Of a DNA stretch of 64,000 bases, positions 24,841 to 35,988 are shown piece after piece (position 1 is the first letter of the stretch; every line of letters begins with the position of its first letter). The translations under genes were made by a program, and so were the position numbers. The notes below the pieces were generated by a model. That model worked only from the letters and a program-made list of their open reading frames with translations. It had not been told where the DNA came from and did no database searches. Source of the DNA: Castor canadensis (taxonomy: Eukaryota > Chordata > Mammalia > Rodentia > Castoridae). Where the stretch lies: positions 67,274,951 to 67,338,950 of the forward strand of contig NC_133402.1 of NCBI RefSeq assembly GCF_047511655.1. The letters are read 5' to 3'.

Positions 24841-27379
24841 AGGGTTTAATGAGAGAGGTGGTGTCTACACAATGGCACAGCCACCTCATTGCACTCTGCG
24901 TCTAAACAACCCCATTTTTCTAAATCTTTGGGTTGTGAAATTTTAGGAAGTCAGAGCACAAGAACAAGTACAAAAACAACTGTAAATAACCATGAATGTT
25001 AATCCAACACTAATTGGTCCCTTCTTTCAATATGAGTCCATTTTGCTCAGTTTTTAAAATTCAGGGTAAATTAAAGGCAAGGATAGTTAAACAAATGATC
25101 TTGTCTGAGGAAGTTTGTGCTGAAACGGTGAGCAACATGTAATTTCTGGGTGTTTTTTGTTTGCCTAGGTTTTTGTTTTCTTTGTCCATTGGTTCTATGG
25201 TTAAATATATGTGCTATTTGATGATTACCTCAGAAAATGAATTCTTAAGTTGTGATTATTTTCATATTCTTTGGGAGTTATGTTGGAAATATTTTTCTGA
25301 TAATTATTTATCAACTACAGTCTATTAAAAAGTAACATTGGAACAATTGTTTTCTCCCTGGCAGAGTAAATCAAAGATTTTTTACCATTCTTTATTTCCT
25401 GCATTTGATGCAAATCTACTCAATTGCAACTTGCCATAAAATTAAAACATTTGTGATATAGGTGCTATCCAGAGGTCTTTTACACATTCTTCGTTTTTCA
25501 GATTTTACTTAATTCCTCCTTTTCACCAATGGATTAAATCACAACTATTGATTCTTTTCTTCCTTTGGGCTTTACCCATCTGTCTTAATGCTTTCATCCT
25601 ATCCCCATTCGCCTCAGAAGGGTGTTCAGAAAATGAGCGCCAAAACCTGTAGAAGACTCTAGGTCAAGTTTGTGTACAAGAGTTTAAATTTTTAGTGACA
25701 GTCTTCTCTCACAGACGCCTGAAAGTTTCCACACAGCAGTGCACAAGCGAGCACCACCAATTATCCTTCTCCTTTGAAAACCATTATCAAGTTTTTCAAA
25801 ACTTCTTTCATTTCACTGTTGTCATTCACTGAAAAGGAAACTAACCACCATGTCAAGACAACTCAGCTGCCTAGCAACGCAGGGCCACATTTTAATTCTG
25901 ACTTGCTTCTGGTCTTGACTAATAGAAAGTGACGATGTTAAGCCAGTCACACGAGTTGTTTGTCACTTCTGAAACGCAAACAAAACTATATTGTTTTCCA
26001 AAGTATTGGGTGTGATTGATGCAGAGATTTACAGTAACATCATTCATTTTCCCTAGTGTTTTAGCAGGATTGATGTCATATCTTTTCACGCTTTATTAAA
26101 TGCTTTCAAAGACCTCAAAAAACATGATGCTTTTTGTCCTTTAAGGAGTCTAAAAGAGGGGGTTTTCTTTCCAGTGCACTAGACTACAACAACTTGTGAA
26201 GTTTAATGAATCTATTCAACTAGTGCCAGCCTCATCAATAAATAATTTAATAAGCAACCGTCATCCATGAAGGGGAATGCAAATCAGACAGAAATAGACC
26301 AAACCAAGGTCAACATTATGGGGTGGGAGGAGGAGAAGTCAGGCGTCTTAGAGTTCTTTTACCAGACTCTCCCATTACCTTTTATTCTTGCTTTTGAAAA
26401 GCTGCAGGTTGCTACCAGGGAATTTTAATCACGAATCTTTCTATAGTAAAGTCACAGCATATATAAATCCCCAAAATTCATACAAAGTAGCTATTCAAAT
26501 TGAGAAATTGTGGCTATGTCTGCTTAAAAATAATTTTATTGCAATTGACTAGGAGCTAATTAATGCAATAGAAAGGTATTGGTAGTATATTTTAAATTCT
26601 GCCTAAATTCACTATATCTACAATTTTATGTAAATATATATAGCTGAGATTGATTTCTAGGTGTATTAAAATGTGACAGTTTATATTATTTGAATATTGT
26701 AATGTTCTCTTCAAAGTAACATAAGATCTATGTATAAAAAACACAATAAGAATTATTTTTAATCTCCTAGAAATATCATGTTGTAAGCAGTAATGCAATA
26801 ATGGTAATCATTTAGCAAGATGTTTACAAAAATCTGTAGTGTAGGAAGGTCAGAATTACACAAAAAATTAGCTAGGTATTAGCATTATGAAAAATAGTAG
26901 AAATGAGTTTCCTTTCAATTTTGAAAGAAAATTCAGAAATAAGTGATTATCTTTTCCACAAAACTTTGCTTATATTCTGAAAATGAAATTCAGTTATTCA
27001 AGTAGTATCAAACAAACATCCAGTTTAAAACTCTTTAATACATAACAGACATGTTTAAGGTAAATGAAAAGAATCTAAATGAATAATAGTAAATAGCAGT
27101 TAAGATGAAAGAAAAAGTGTTATCTTGAAATTAAATAAAAATCTTAAATCATTTTTGTAAAAGACTTTATTCATAAATAGTATCTTGTCCAAATGACCTG
27201 TGTCACTATTGAATATGAGCCCAAGGAATATTAGTTTCAGCTGAAGTAGGAATGATTTAGGTTCCATGTAAGAAGAGTATCTTTGAAATTATACTTTTGT
27301 AGCACTGTTATGTGCTAGAATACATCTGGTTTGGAGCTTCAGATCTGGCAATAACACCCACCTTCCCACTCGTCAAATA
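24841..27379. other. SINE-free non-genic block
   Basis: I recognise no repeat. A second RFX-like site lies at 25866-25878 (gctgcc-t-agcaac, one mismatch in the first half). The flank at 25660-26060 is moderately balanced in base composition. It becomes very AT-rich after 26400. Confidence 0.35.
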
Positions 27380-27505
27380 CAGCCAACTTACTTAGGCTCC
27401 CAAAGCTTCTGATTCTTCCTACGGTACGTATGATAGCATACTCTGTTGACTGTTGAGGTGATGAGAGTAACTGGCACATGGAAGGACTCAATTTTAGGAT
27501 GGCAA
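27380..27505 (+). repeat. MIR-like 3' part
   Basis: 'ttgaggtgatgagagtaact' followed by 'ggcacatggaaggactcaat' resembles the MIR 3' half (…gttgtgaggat… then …ctggcacatagtaggcgctcaat…). Diverged. Confidence 0.4.
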
Positions 27506-27534
27506 CATACCATTGGTAGAACATTTTGTCTAAA

Positions 27535-27750
27535 AGCTCAGAGATTCTGGAATCATCTTTCCCGGATTAAATTCTCCAACTAGCTCTGTTAACTTGTGCA
27601 AATAACTTACATTCAGGTCGCCAGTCATTTCACCTATAACACAAGCCTAACAGTAGTACTTCTCTCTTAAGACAGTTGTGAGCCTGAAGTAAAACACTGA
27701 ACCCAAACACGTAAAACCTGCCCAAACTGGTAAGTGCTGATTCAATATGT
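27535..27750 (+). repeat. MIR SINE, sense
   Basis: The full MIR order is visible. It starts 'gagattctggaatcatcttt' and 'ccggattaaattctccaact' (tRNA-like). The core is 'aacttgtgcaaataactta', then 'cagtcatttcacctataaca', 'gacagttgtgagcctgaagt' and 'aactggtaagtgctgattca' at the 3' end. Confidence 0.75.
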
Positions 27751-28846
27751 GAGCTGTTCATTTATGTCTGCATTAATGTTCTCTTTCCTCAGATATTAAA
27801 AATCACTTAGCTCATCTCATTTTTGATGATAAATTGTAAGTAAAAGCTTTGTTTCCATATTGGTAAATAGACCACTTAATAAAGGCTATTCCACATAGAG
27901 GGAATGGGAAAAAATATTGATTATTCTATCTGCATTTGTCAAATACTGTCCTGAAATGAAGAATTCCTTTTGGTGCATGTTGGCAACTGTCATAGTATTC
28001 CAGCTCCAACTCGAAGACACTTTTCCAACTGTGGCATCAGAAGAAGAGACAATAGTGTGCACAAAAACTGGTATTTTGAACCCCAATCTTTTTTTTCTCG
28101 GAATTTCTGGCAGAAGGGACTTTTCATGAGCCAAAAGCAACCTGTAGACACATTTTATTTGTCGTCTGCACATTTTTTAATTCTTACTATTAAATTTATT
28201 GTAAATAGCTGAAATTTGGATTTTTCATTAAAATCCCAATTTCTAGGTTCTCTTAAAAAAAATCAGAGAGCAAGCCTGCTGTAACGGGGCTGAGTGGTGG
28301 CTGAATGGCTCTTGTTCTTTTTGGTAAGCTCTAATCTTCCAACTTGCGTTTGTCAATATGGCTTTCTGTCATGGCATATCCATTCAGATTCACCAACCTA
28401 AATGAGGTGCCTCACTCCCAGAGGCATTTTAGATATTTTGCACAAGAACTCAAATAGGAAATCATGAAGAATTCACTAGTTCAATCCAACATTACCTACA
28501 GCACGGTGAACCCACTGCACTTTGTAATTTCATCACTGTTCCTCCAGGATCTTCATAGAATCCCTTGTTTAGTTCCTTTTTCTGCAGGCTTGAGGGTAAG
28601 GTGTGTTTTCTCTACCATGGTGTGGTTTCCCTCTTGACTGGATACAGAAGTCTCCAGTGAGGAACTGCAGCAGGTGGATGTCATCAGGGTTTGAGGGCCA
28701 TCTCTAAATTTGTGACAGCCTGCTCAAGCTCACACCCATGGCCACAATACACGTATGGTGATAGTCTTCTGTTTCTTCTGCCGAAACAACAAACCACTGT
28801 GCCAAATACTCAGTGGTGACACCATGTGAAGTCTGCCTCTTGACTC

Positions 28847-28880
28847 TTGGAGATTACAACTGATTGGAGATTACAACTGA
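28847..28880. repeat. Exact 17-bp tandem duplication
   Basis: ttggagattacaactga occurs twice back to back (28847-28863 and 28864-28880) without a mismatch. Confidence 0.95.
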
Positions 28881-29300
28881 TGGCCTCTTCAGTAGAGATG
28901 CAACTGAGCACAGGACACGACCTTGTTGAGAATATGTGTGTATTATACAATCATATGTATAATTTTTTAACACAATTGCAGGCTGAGTTACAATTCTAGT
29001 GATGCAAGTAAGTCCATTAATGGTTTTAAAATAATTGTTTTAAACTGCTTCCTTACACTTTCCTAAATACCTTGGCTGCCACTCATTTGCTAATATTGAA
29101 CAGTTATTTTTAAAAGGAGAAAAGTGGGCTGAGTACGTTATTAAGTTCCAGTTATTTTCCATAGAAGCATTATCAAATCTCATTTGAAACAAGGTCAGTC
29201 AAGCTGTCTTATTAATTAAATAACCGATAAACTAACCACAGCAAATAAAAGAAATGTGTGTGTGTATTCCATATATAGTTTCCAAATATATTTCATAAAC

Positions 29301-29344
29301 ATAATATAACATAATGTAATATAATATAACATAATGTAATATAC
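29301..29344. repeat. Exact 20-bp AT-rich tandem duplication
   Basis: ataatataacataatgtaat is present at 29301-29320 and 29321-29340, followed by ATAC. Confidence 0.95.
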
Positions 29345-31800
29345 ACCTCTCACTTTCATCAGTACAAAATGCACCTTTGGTTGTGCTGTTGAAGGTGGAG
29401 ATGAGTTTCTGAGGCCATGTAGGTGTGTTGGGTGGAGTCGAGGAATTTGAAGTGCTGTGGCCTCACAGCAGATTTATTTCTTAGTTTCCATCTGGAGTCA
29501 CCATCTCTACCTTTTTTGTTCAGCAAATGCTCTGTGTCAGATTGTACAATGTGACAAATACTTTGTTACTTCTTTAAGTAAAGACATTTTGCCACATTCA
29601 AACTTCAATTCTGAGACCGTAAAAGTAGTTACATGAAGTTAATAACAACTTCAATTAAAAATAGTGTTTTAATGATCACTTGTTTGCTGTGCCTTATTTG
29701 TAAATATTCTTATTTAAATGTGATGCTTTATTTACCAAGAAGGCAGAAATAAGTGTTTGCATAAGGAAATTTCCTCAGACAAAATACACTAAATTTTCAC
29801 AAGATGTCTAGCTGCATTATTTTTTAATGCTTTGTTCATTTCCTGTCACAAGATGTTAAGCTCAAAGAAACATTTGGTATCACTGAAATAGAAGATTTTT
29901 TAATATCACTTTCAAACCACAGAAAAACTCGTGTTTTTGATATGCATGTCTGCTGAATTCTATTACCAGAATGTTTAACCACACTTGTCATGACAGATAC
30001 CAACACAAGAAAGAATCTTGATATAAGAAAATGATTTAAGAAAAAGTTTCAATAGCCAGTCAATACTTTGGATATTTCAGCTTATATTAAGACCTACATA
30101 TATGACTCCTGTTTCCAAGTTTAATCTATACAATCCTTTCAAAGGCAACATAGAAGTTTGGTTAATTTTTCAATTGGATAGTAAAGCAATAAAATACATG
30201 CAAACTATTTGTAAATGGGGTGATTATTATAAGTGAAGACGTTTTGTGCACAAATAAGTAGTTTTTATAGATTACAGACTGTAGTTTTGGAAGGAGTTTG
30301 GCAGTTAGGAAGTATCTTCACAGATGATGGGGAGAAAGACCTTCAATCATTTCCCATCCCAGCAGGTGCTTTCTGGATCCTTTCAATGAAAGTAAGCTCC
30401 CTTCTTTTTAAGGAACCTTATTTCATTGGACCATTCCAGTTCTATTATGGGGTAAGTCAAAGTAACCTGTTCTGACTTCCTTGGTCTTGCTTCAAAATTA
30501 TTATCTCACAAAGCAGGTATAACAAAAAAGTTTGAGAACCCATTGGTCTTTGCTACTTTATAAGTGAAACACCAAGTTAGTATGGTGTTTCACTCACAAC
30601 ACACATTCAATAATTGTAAATAACTGTAAATGGGCACTAATACATGAATCAAGTTCTTCCGTATCTAGGACTTATTTTGTCTTAATACTGTTATTGCCAG
30701 TCCCTCACCCTACCGTAGTGACAGAAATTGGGCAGCAATCATAGACAAAATTCATATTCAACCACTATATTACTTCTTCTTTGGTTTTCTTCACAATCTA
30801 AGCACACATAGTTGGGCTCAACATAGTTTTCTTTTGGGAAGAGACCACATGTATGTTGGGTCCATTCAGAAGAGGAAGCAGTCAAAGCCAAATCCCATTC
30901 TGTCTTCTCATGCCTTAAAGTGACACCAAAACACTGAGGTCACAGTAGCTGTCTGAACATTGGGAAGCTCCATCCAGAACTTGGTGAAGGTAGTTCTACC
31001 CTTCTTTCATATGTTTTGTTTTTCTCTGTCTTCGTGTCAAATGTCCTCAGATCACTATTCATTTCAATGATCATTTCCAGAATGCTTAGCCAAGGTCAGG
31101 CATCTCAACAAATACTAGATAAGGAAACTGAGTAAGACATAAACCTCACCTTGAAGTGGCTCCCACCAATTGAGGAAGAACACAGAGGCAAATCTTCTCA
31201 GTGAAGGGAGCCACAGATAGAGATCAGCACTCAGGACTATAAAAAGAGGCAATGGGTGACGGTCTCTGGCAGGTTCAATGGAGGGTTCCCAGGGGAGCTG
31301 ATGTGTTAGTAGAGTGACCTAAGTGCAGTTGTTCCAGGGCTGCCAGGATGCAATTGGAAAGAAGGTTAGGGTTATTAGCACATAATCCCTTTCTCTAGCA
31401 GCAAGCTATTTTTATTCAGACTGCTAATGCATTTTTTAAGCAAAAGGTTGAATTTATCAAAAGGCTTGTTAAATTTTCTCTCCACAAATATACTTTTGCC
31501 CAAGAGAATTTTCATTTCCTCGTGAAAAGGAACAATGCAGGAAGATAACTCACTGCTCATATGTTTTACAGAAGTCTTAGTTGAATACAGAAATTTTGTG
31601 ATTTAAAAAAAAATAATAAAAATGTTTTCACTATCTGTTTATTATCAACAGGGGGTTAGTAAAATGAATTCGTGGTTTTCTGAACAGTAACATACTATGC
31701 AATCAGTGAAATGAGGTTGGGTAAGAATATTCGATCATATAAAATTGATATTCACTACATAGATTGGTAGAATGATAAAAAGCAGATTCTAAAATAATAA

Positions 31801-31962
31801 AATCTGGGTGTGGTGGTTCACATATGTAATCCCAGCAGTTGGGAAACAGAGGCAGAAGGGTAGCAAGTTCAAAGCTAGTCAGAGCTACATAGAAAGTTCC
31901 AAACCAACCTGGGTTACATAGTGAGAGCCAGTCTCAAAAACACCAAAAGATAAATAACTTAA
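31801..31962 (+). repeat. B1 SINE with 3'-half duplication
   Basis: 'ctgggtgtggtggttcacat', 'atgtaatcccagcagttggg' and 'cagaggcagaagggt' give the 7SL-like 5' half. 'gctagtcagagctacataga' is then followed by a second similar block 'ccaacctgggttacatagtg', and the end is 'agccagtctcaaaaa'. The repeated 'acatag' blocks point to a small internal duplication. Confidence 0.88.
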
Positions 31963-32039
31963 TAAAAATAACCAATAAGATCCCACCACTTAAAAATATA
32001 CATCTAAAGATACAGAAGAACCTCTTTAAGTATATGTTT

Positions 32040-32220
32040 AAAAGTGTCAGGGCAAAATAGTTTCTGCTGGGTATTGAGGGGGGGAGCGGGAGGGGGTGGA
32101 GTGGGTGGTAAGGGAGGGGGTGGGGGCAGGGGGGAGAAATGAACCAAGCCTTGTATGCACATATGAATAATAAAAGAAAAATGAAAAAAAAAAAGAAATA
32201 TAAAAAAAAAAAAGTGTCAG
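32040..32220 (+). mobile_element. Young 5'-truncated L1 3' stub with 11-bp TSD
   Basis: The body (32051-32209) starts at ggcaaaatag. It contains a G-rich tract (about 32077-32134), then 'gaaatgaaccaagccttgta', AATAATAAAAG and an A-rich tail. The exact 11-nt direct repeat aaaagtgtcag flanks it at 32040-32050 and 32210-32220, as expected from target-primed reverse transcription. It differs from the same part of the second stub (34546-34670) by a single inserted T. Confidence 0.93.
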
Positions 32221-33119
32221 CAGCAGGATTGTGAATAATCTAGACTTTAGTGTATCTGCTTGCTTTATTTTTACAAAAAATTGGTGTTGTTTTATGTAAG
32301 GAAACATAATATTTAACACATAACATAACATTTAACAAGGACCATTCAGTCTCCATATGTAGATGAAACAGTAGGGTAACGTCAAGGTTTCTTCCAGTCT
32401 TTGGACTCAACACTCAGTGTGACTGTTTCCAAGGAACGTCACTCACCATGGATCGTCACAAGGACAACGCTGTCCTGAAAGTATTTCTCCATAGATTTTG
32501 ACTACAAAAAAAAGTGTTGGCTGAAATTGTTTATAAATCTAACATATATCATATATATATGGGCGTTTATGCATGTATATATAGTTTTAGGTACATTAGC
32601 TCCTCAGTGGTTCTCCTTGTCTTGATAATTGTGTAAATGACTGAGCATATATGCATTTTTGTTCAACTGTGTGTAGGATTCCTTTCTAGCATTCTTATTT
32701 TTGCTTGAGTGATGTGACCTAGTATTTTTCCGCTTTATTTTGCTTTATTCTGCTTAGGCCTAAAATTTTCTAGTTTCCATTTAAAAAATCACTCAAACAA
32801 TAAATGACCATAAATTTAATTGTTTATTGAATTAATACAAAGTTATGTTTTATATAGAATGTGAAAGACTTATTACTAATTAAGATAGTTCCCATTTTCA
32901 ATAGACTTAAAATCAAACTATTTGAAATCAATTTTTAGATGGAATCCTTTCCCTGACTTTCATTGCGATTTTTGAGTAATAAAAATTACAAAATAATATG
33001 ATCCTCAAATTTTATTAATGATTTGAAAGTGAGCCTCAGTATTTGGTATAGCAAGGACTTTAAAAATGTTACTTTACTTTTGAGTAAAGAATGCTGTTTT
33101 GGACATTTACCAAAAAGGC
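32221..33119. other. Non-genic AT-rich DNA
   Basis: No gene or repeat family is recognised. It contains a short TATATA run near 32550-32580. Confidence 0.45.
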
Positions 33120-33620
33120 AGACATAAATCATCATTGTGTTCCTTTGTAAGCAAAAAGCAGAAGCAATCATACGGTCTGTATGCCAGCAGCTTCGTCTTC
33201 TCACGATGTGCGGATTAATACCGGCTTAACCCAAACATCCAAAGTTACGCTGTTGGCAACGGAGCCATCTGTCTTTAATGAATATCTGGGGTCCATTTTT
33301 CAGTTAAGCTTCTCTTATTGTGTGTGTATGTTGCTTTTTCAGAGCTATCTGCATAATTGCTTAAAGATTTTACTGCAAAATTAATATCCTTGCTGTGAAC
33401 AAGGGAACAGGGCAAAAACCAGGATGACAGAGCCTGAGAGGAGGTGAAAAGCAAATCCAATTTTTCCTTGCACCATAGAAACCTCGTCAGGACTAGCTTT
33501 ATCTGGTAATCCACATTTAAACTTTAACCTGTAGGGGGGCTCTTTGTGCTAGATAATGTAAGCATAAAAGGAGCCTGAATCATTAATCAGATTAATCATA
33601 TTTTGTAAGACTCAAAAGCT
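33120..33620. other. Candidate regulatory segment with homeodomain-like cluster
   Basis: Less AT-rich than its flanks, with CpGs near 33200-33260, and free of recognised repeats. At 33577-33599 the run 'tgaatcattaatcag' + 'attaatca' holds several TAAT/ATTA cores and GATTA-type sites within 23 nt. Short frames on both strands have no family features. Function is inferred from motif density only. Confidence 0.3.
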
Positions 33621-33654
33621 TCATTAAAAGAAACTGGTATCCAAGTTACACATT

Positions 33655-33681
33655 TTTGTTGTTGTTGTTGTTGTTGTTGTT
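33655..33681. repeat. (GTT)n microsatellite
   Basis: About eight uninterrupted TTG/GTT units, with a poly(A) run shortly downstream (33702-33713). Confidence 0.92.
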
Positions 33682-33714
33682 GGCAAAAGAAGAGGTTGCC
33701 ATTAAAAAAAAAAA

Positions 33715-34110
33715 AGGAAGAAAAGAGTAACATACAAATGCTCAAATGTTTTCAACTTTTAATGAACCTATGAGCAAAGATGACCAAAGGCCAATATAAA
33801 AATCCTAATTCGTTATTAAAGTGTAGCCTACAGGATGAGCACATACTGTTTCATTTTCTTCATATTTTAATGACTGATAGTATTGAAGATAGATTGTGAT
33901 TGCTACTGTAACCTTTTTGCATTTTGAAAGCAGTCTTATTTTAATATATAGTATACAAATAATATGTAGAATATACATAATATAACATATATCATAAGCA
34001 CATAAATGACCAGTTGATGATACCTTATTCCAAACAATTTCTCAAGGGCTGTTGCAAAGTTGGTTGTTTAATTAAAAAGAGAGTATTTGATGGAATCATG
34101 GATCCTTCTC
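33715..34110. other. Non-genic AT-rich DNA
   Basis: I see no gene or repeat. Short AT-rich runs lie at 33940-33990. Confidence 0.45.
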
Positions 34111-34694
34111 AAGAAAACATCATTCTGAGTGAGGTTAGCCTGGCCCAAAAGACCAAAAATCGTATGTTCTCCCTCATATGTGGACATTAGATCAAGGGCA
34201 AACACAACAAGGGGATTGGACTATGAGCACATGATAAACGCGAGAGCACACAAGGGAGGGGTGAGGATAGGTAAGACACCTAAAAAACTAGCTAGCATTT
34301 GTTGCCCTTAATGCAGAGAAACTAAAGCAGATACCTTAAAAGCAACTGAGGCCAATAGGAAAAGGGGACCAGGAACTAGAGAAAAGGTTAGGTCAAAAAG
34401 AATTAACCTAGAAGGTAACACCCACGCACAGGAAATCAATGTGAGTCAATGCCCTGTATAGCTATCCTTATCTCAACCAGCAAAACCCCTTGTTCCTTCC
34501 TATTAATGCTTATACTGTCTCTACAACAAAATTAGAGATAAGGGCAAAATAGTTTCTGCTGGGTATTGAGGGGGGGTAGCGGGAGGGGGTGGAGTGGGTG
34601 GTAAGGGAGGGGGTGGGGGCAGGGGGGAGAAATGAACCAAGCCTTGTATGCACATATGAATAATAAAAGAAAAAAAAAAAAAAAGAAAAGATCA
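34111..34694 (+). mobile_element. Young 5'-truncated L1 3' UTR stub
   Basis: It begins near the ORF2 end/3' UTR boundary ('aacatcattctgagtgaggt', 'ccaaaaatcgtatgttctcc', 'ctcatatgtggacattagat'), which aligns with 50690-50760 of the near-full L1. It continues through the G-rich tract (34569-34627) to AATAATAAAAG and poly(A). A possible 12-nt target duplication (34111-34122 versus 34683-34694, 11 of 12 identical) overlaps L1 sequence, so the left boundary is uncertain. Confidence 0.88.
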
Positions 34695-35889
34695 AAATGT
34701 TGCAAGTTCAGTATTTTATAGGTGACGACAGAAAATATGGTCACGAATTTCTTTTGTCTGTTGTAAAAGAGAAGAAAAAATATGTCATTGAAGTAAATCT
34801 GAAAGATAAGCGAAGCCTATCTTTCAAAATAAGGAAGCAAATTTGTTTTGTGGTTGAGTCTATACACCATGACTAGGTAATTATGGGGGAAAGGCAATTG
34901 CATCTGTAATTTTATGCACACCAAAATCTCCCCCATCAAAAACTCAGCCCTTATATTTTAAATCAACAAATAGTATTCAGCAGATAGTAGGTAACACTAA
35001 TGCTTCCTAACAAACTGCTCCAATCATAATCTCAATGAAAGAGTATGTCGAGTAATAGCTATGGAAAGTGTTTCACGTCACCCCCTTGAAGGATACTATA
35101 TAATTTTGATGTCCAATTAAGACCATAAAGACATTACAATGGTTCATTTTTCTCAATTCAATATATATCATACTAAGAAAGATCAATTTATGAAATAATG
35201 TACTCACATCTGTAGAACTCTGGTTCTTAAAATCAACTATACAAAATTGCTTATTAAAATATGCAAGTCTTTATAAGCAGATCATTTCAGATGAGGAAAC
35301 TCAACCAAACGGAATGACAGTGCAGTGTGCTAATGACACACACACAAAACAAGAATAGAAGTATCATCAACAGCTACCTTAGAGCAATATAAGACCACAT
35401 ACAATATTTACTGAATATTTAAAATTGTGTTGTACAAGATCCAAGTTTACCAACAAGTGTATAGATTAAATATAAGAAAAAAATTGTTCCTGAATGAATC
35501 ATTGATAAATTTGGTGATACATCTTGGAGTGTACATGCAATGTTCTGATTAACAATATCTCAGTAGTCTAAACCAAGAATTCCTGCATTTTCATGTACAC
35601 ACTTACTTGTTATTCATAATAATAAAAGTATATATCTGACCTAACCCCAATATTTTAAACTTATATTTTGCCATGAAATATAAGTACCACTTTCAGCCAT
35701 TGACACATAAACTCTTCTCAATGGAGCTAGAATTTGCCCGGAGAGTGTTTTCTCTACTTTTATCCCAACAGATAAATGAAAAGTTCTCTTAAGTGACTCT
35801 TAAAACATTAGTATGTAAATGTGTTTTTAGATTTTTTTTAAATGCCTTTTGTCTATGTTTGCAACTGTAAAGATATTCACTGCTATGTT
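34695..35889. other. Non-genic AT-rich DNA
   Basis: No gene, SINE or LINE is recognised in this 1.2 kb. Confidence 0.45.
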
Positions 35890-35988
35890 AATTCTCAGGC
35901 TGTGGGTATAGCTCAGTGGTAGAGCACTTGCCTAGCATGTGTAAGGTCATGGGTTCAAACCCAGCACGGCAGAAAACATGAATTCTCA
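35890..35988 (+). repeat. ID SINE with intact pol III boxes and 8-bp TSD
   Basis: The body starts at 35898 (ggctgtgggtatagctcagt). The A box tagctcagtgg lies at 35909-35919 and the B box gggttcaaacc at 35951-35961, both close to tRNA consensus. 'gagcacttgcctagcatgtg' lies between them. The exact direct repeat aattctca flanks it at 35890-35897 and 35981-35988. It is the best-preserved tRNA-like SINE in the window and relatively recent. Confidence 0.95.

Larger units (their letters stand above)
27751..31800. other. Non-genic DNA with two small tandem duplications
   Basis: No exon or young retroelement is recognised over 4 kb. It contains the 17-bp duplication at 28847-28880 and the 20-bp duplication at 29301-29340. 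Frames near 27886-28212 overlap on both strands and are shadows without a gene. A diverged L2-like piece may lie near 31080-31150. Confidence 0.4.

Noticed and set aside
35898..35980. A functional tRNA gene
   Set aside because: It has A and B boxes but no foldable acceptor stem, an A-rich tail and target-site duplications; it is an ID SINE.
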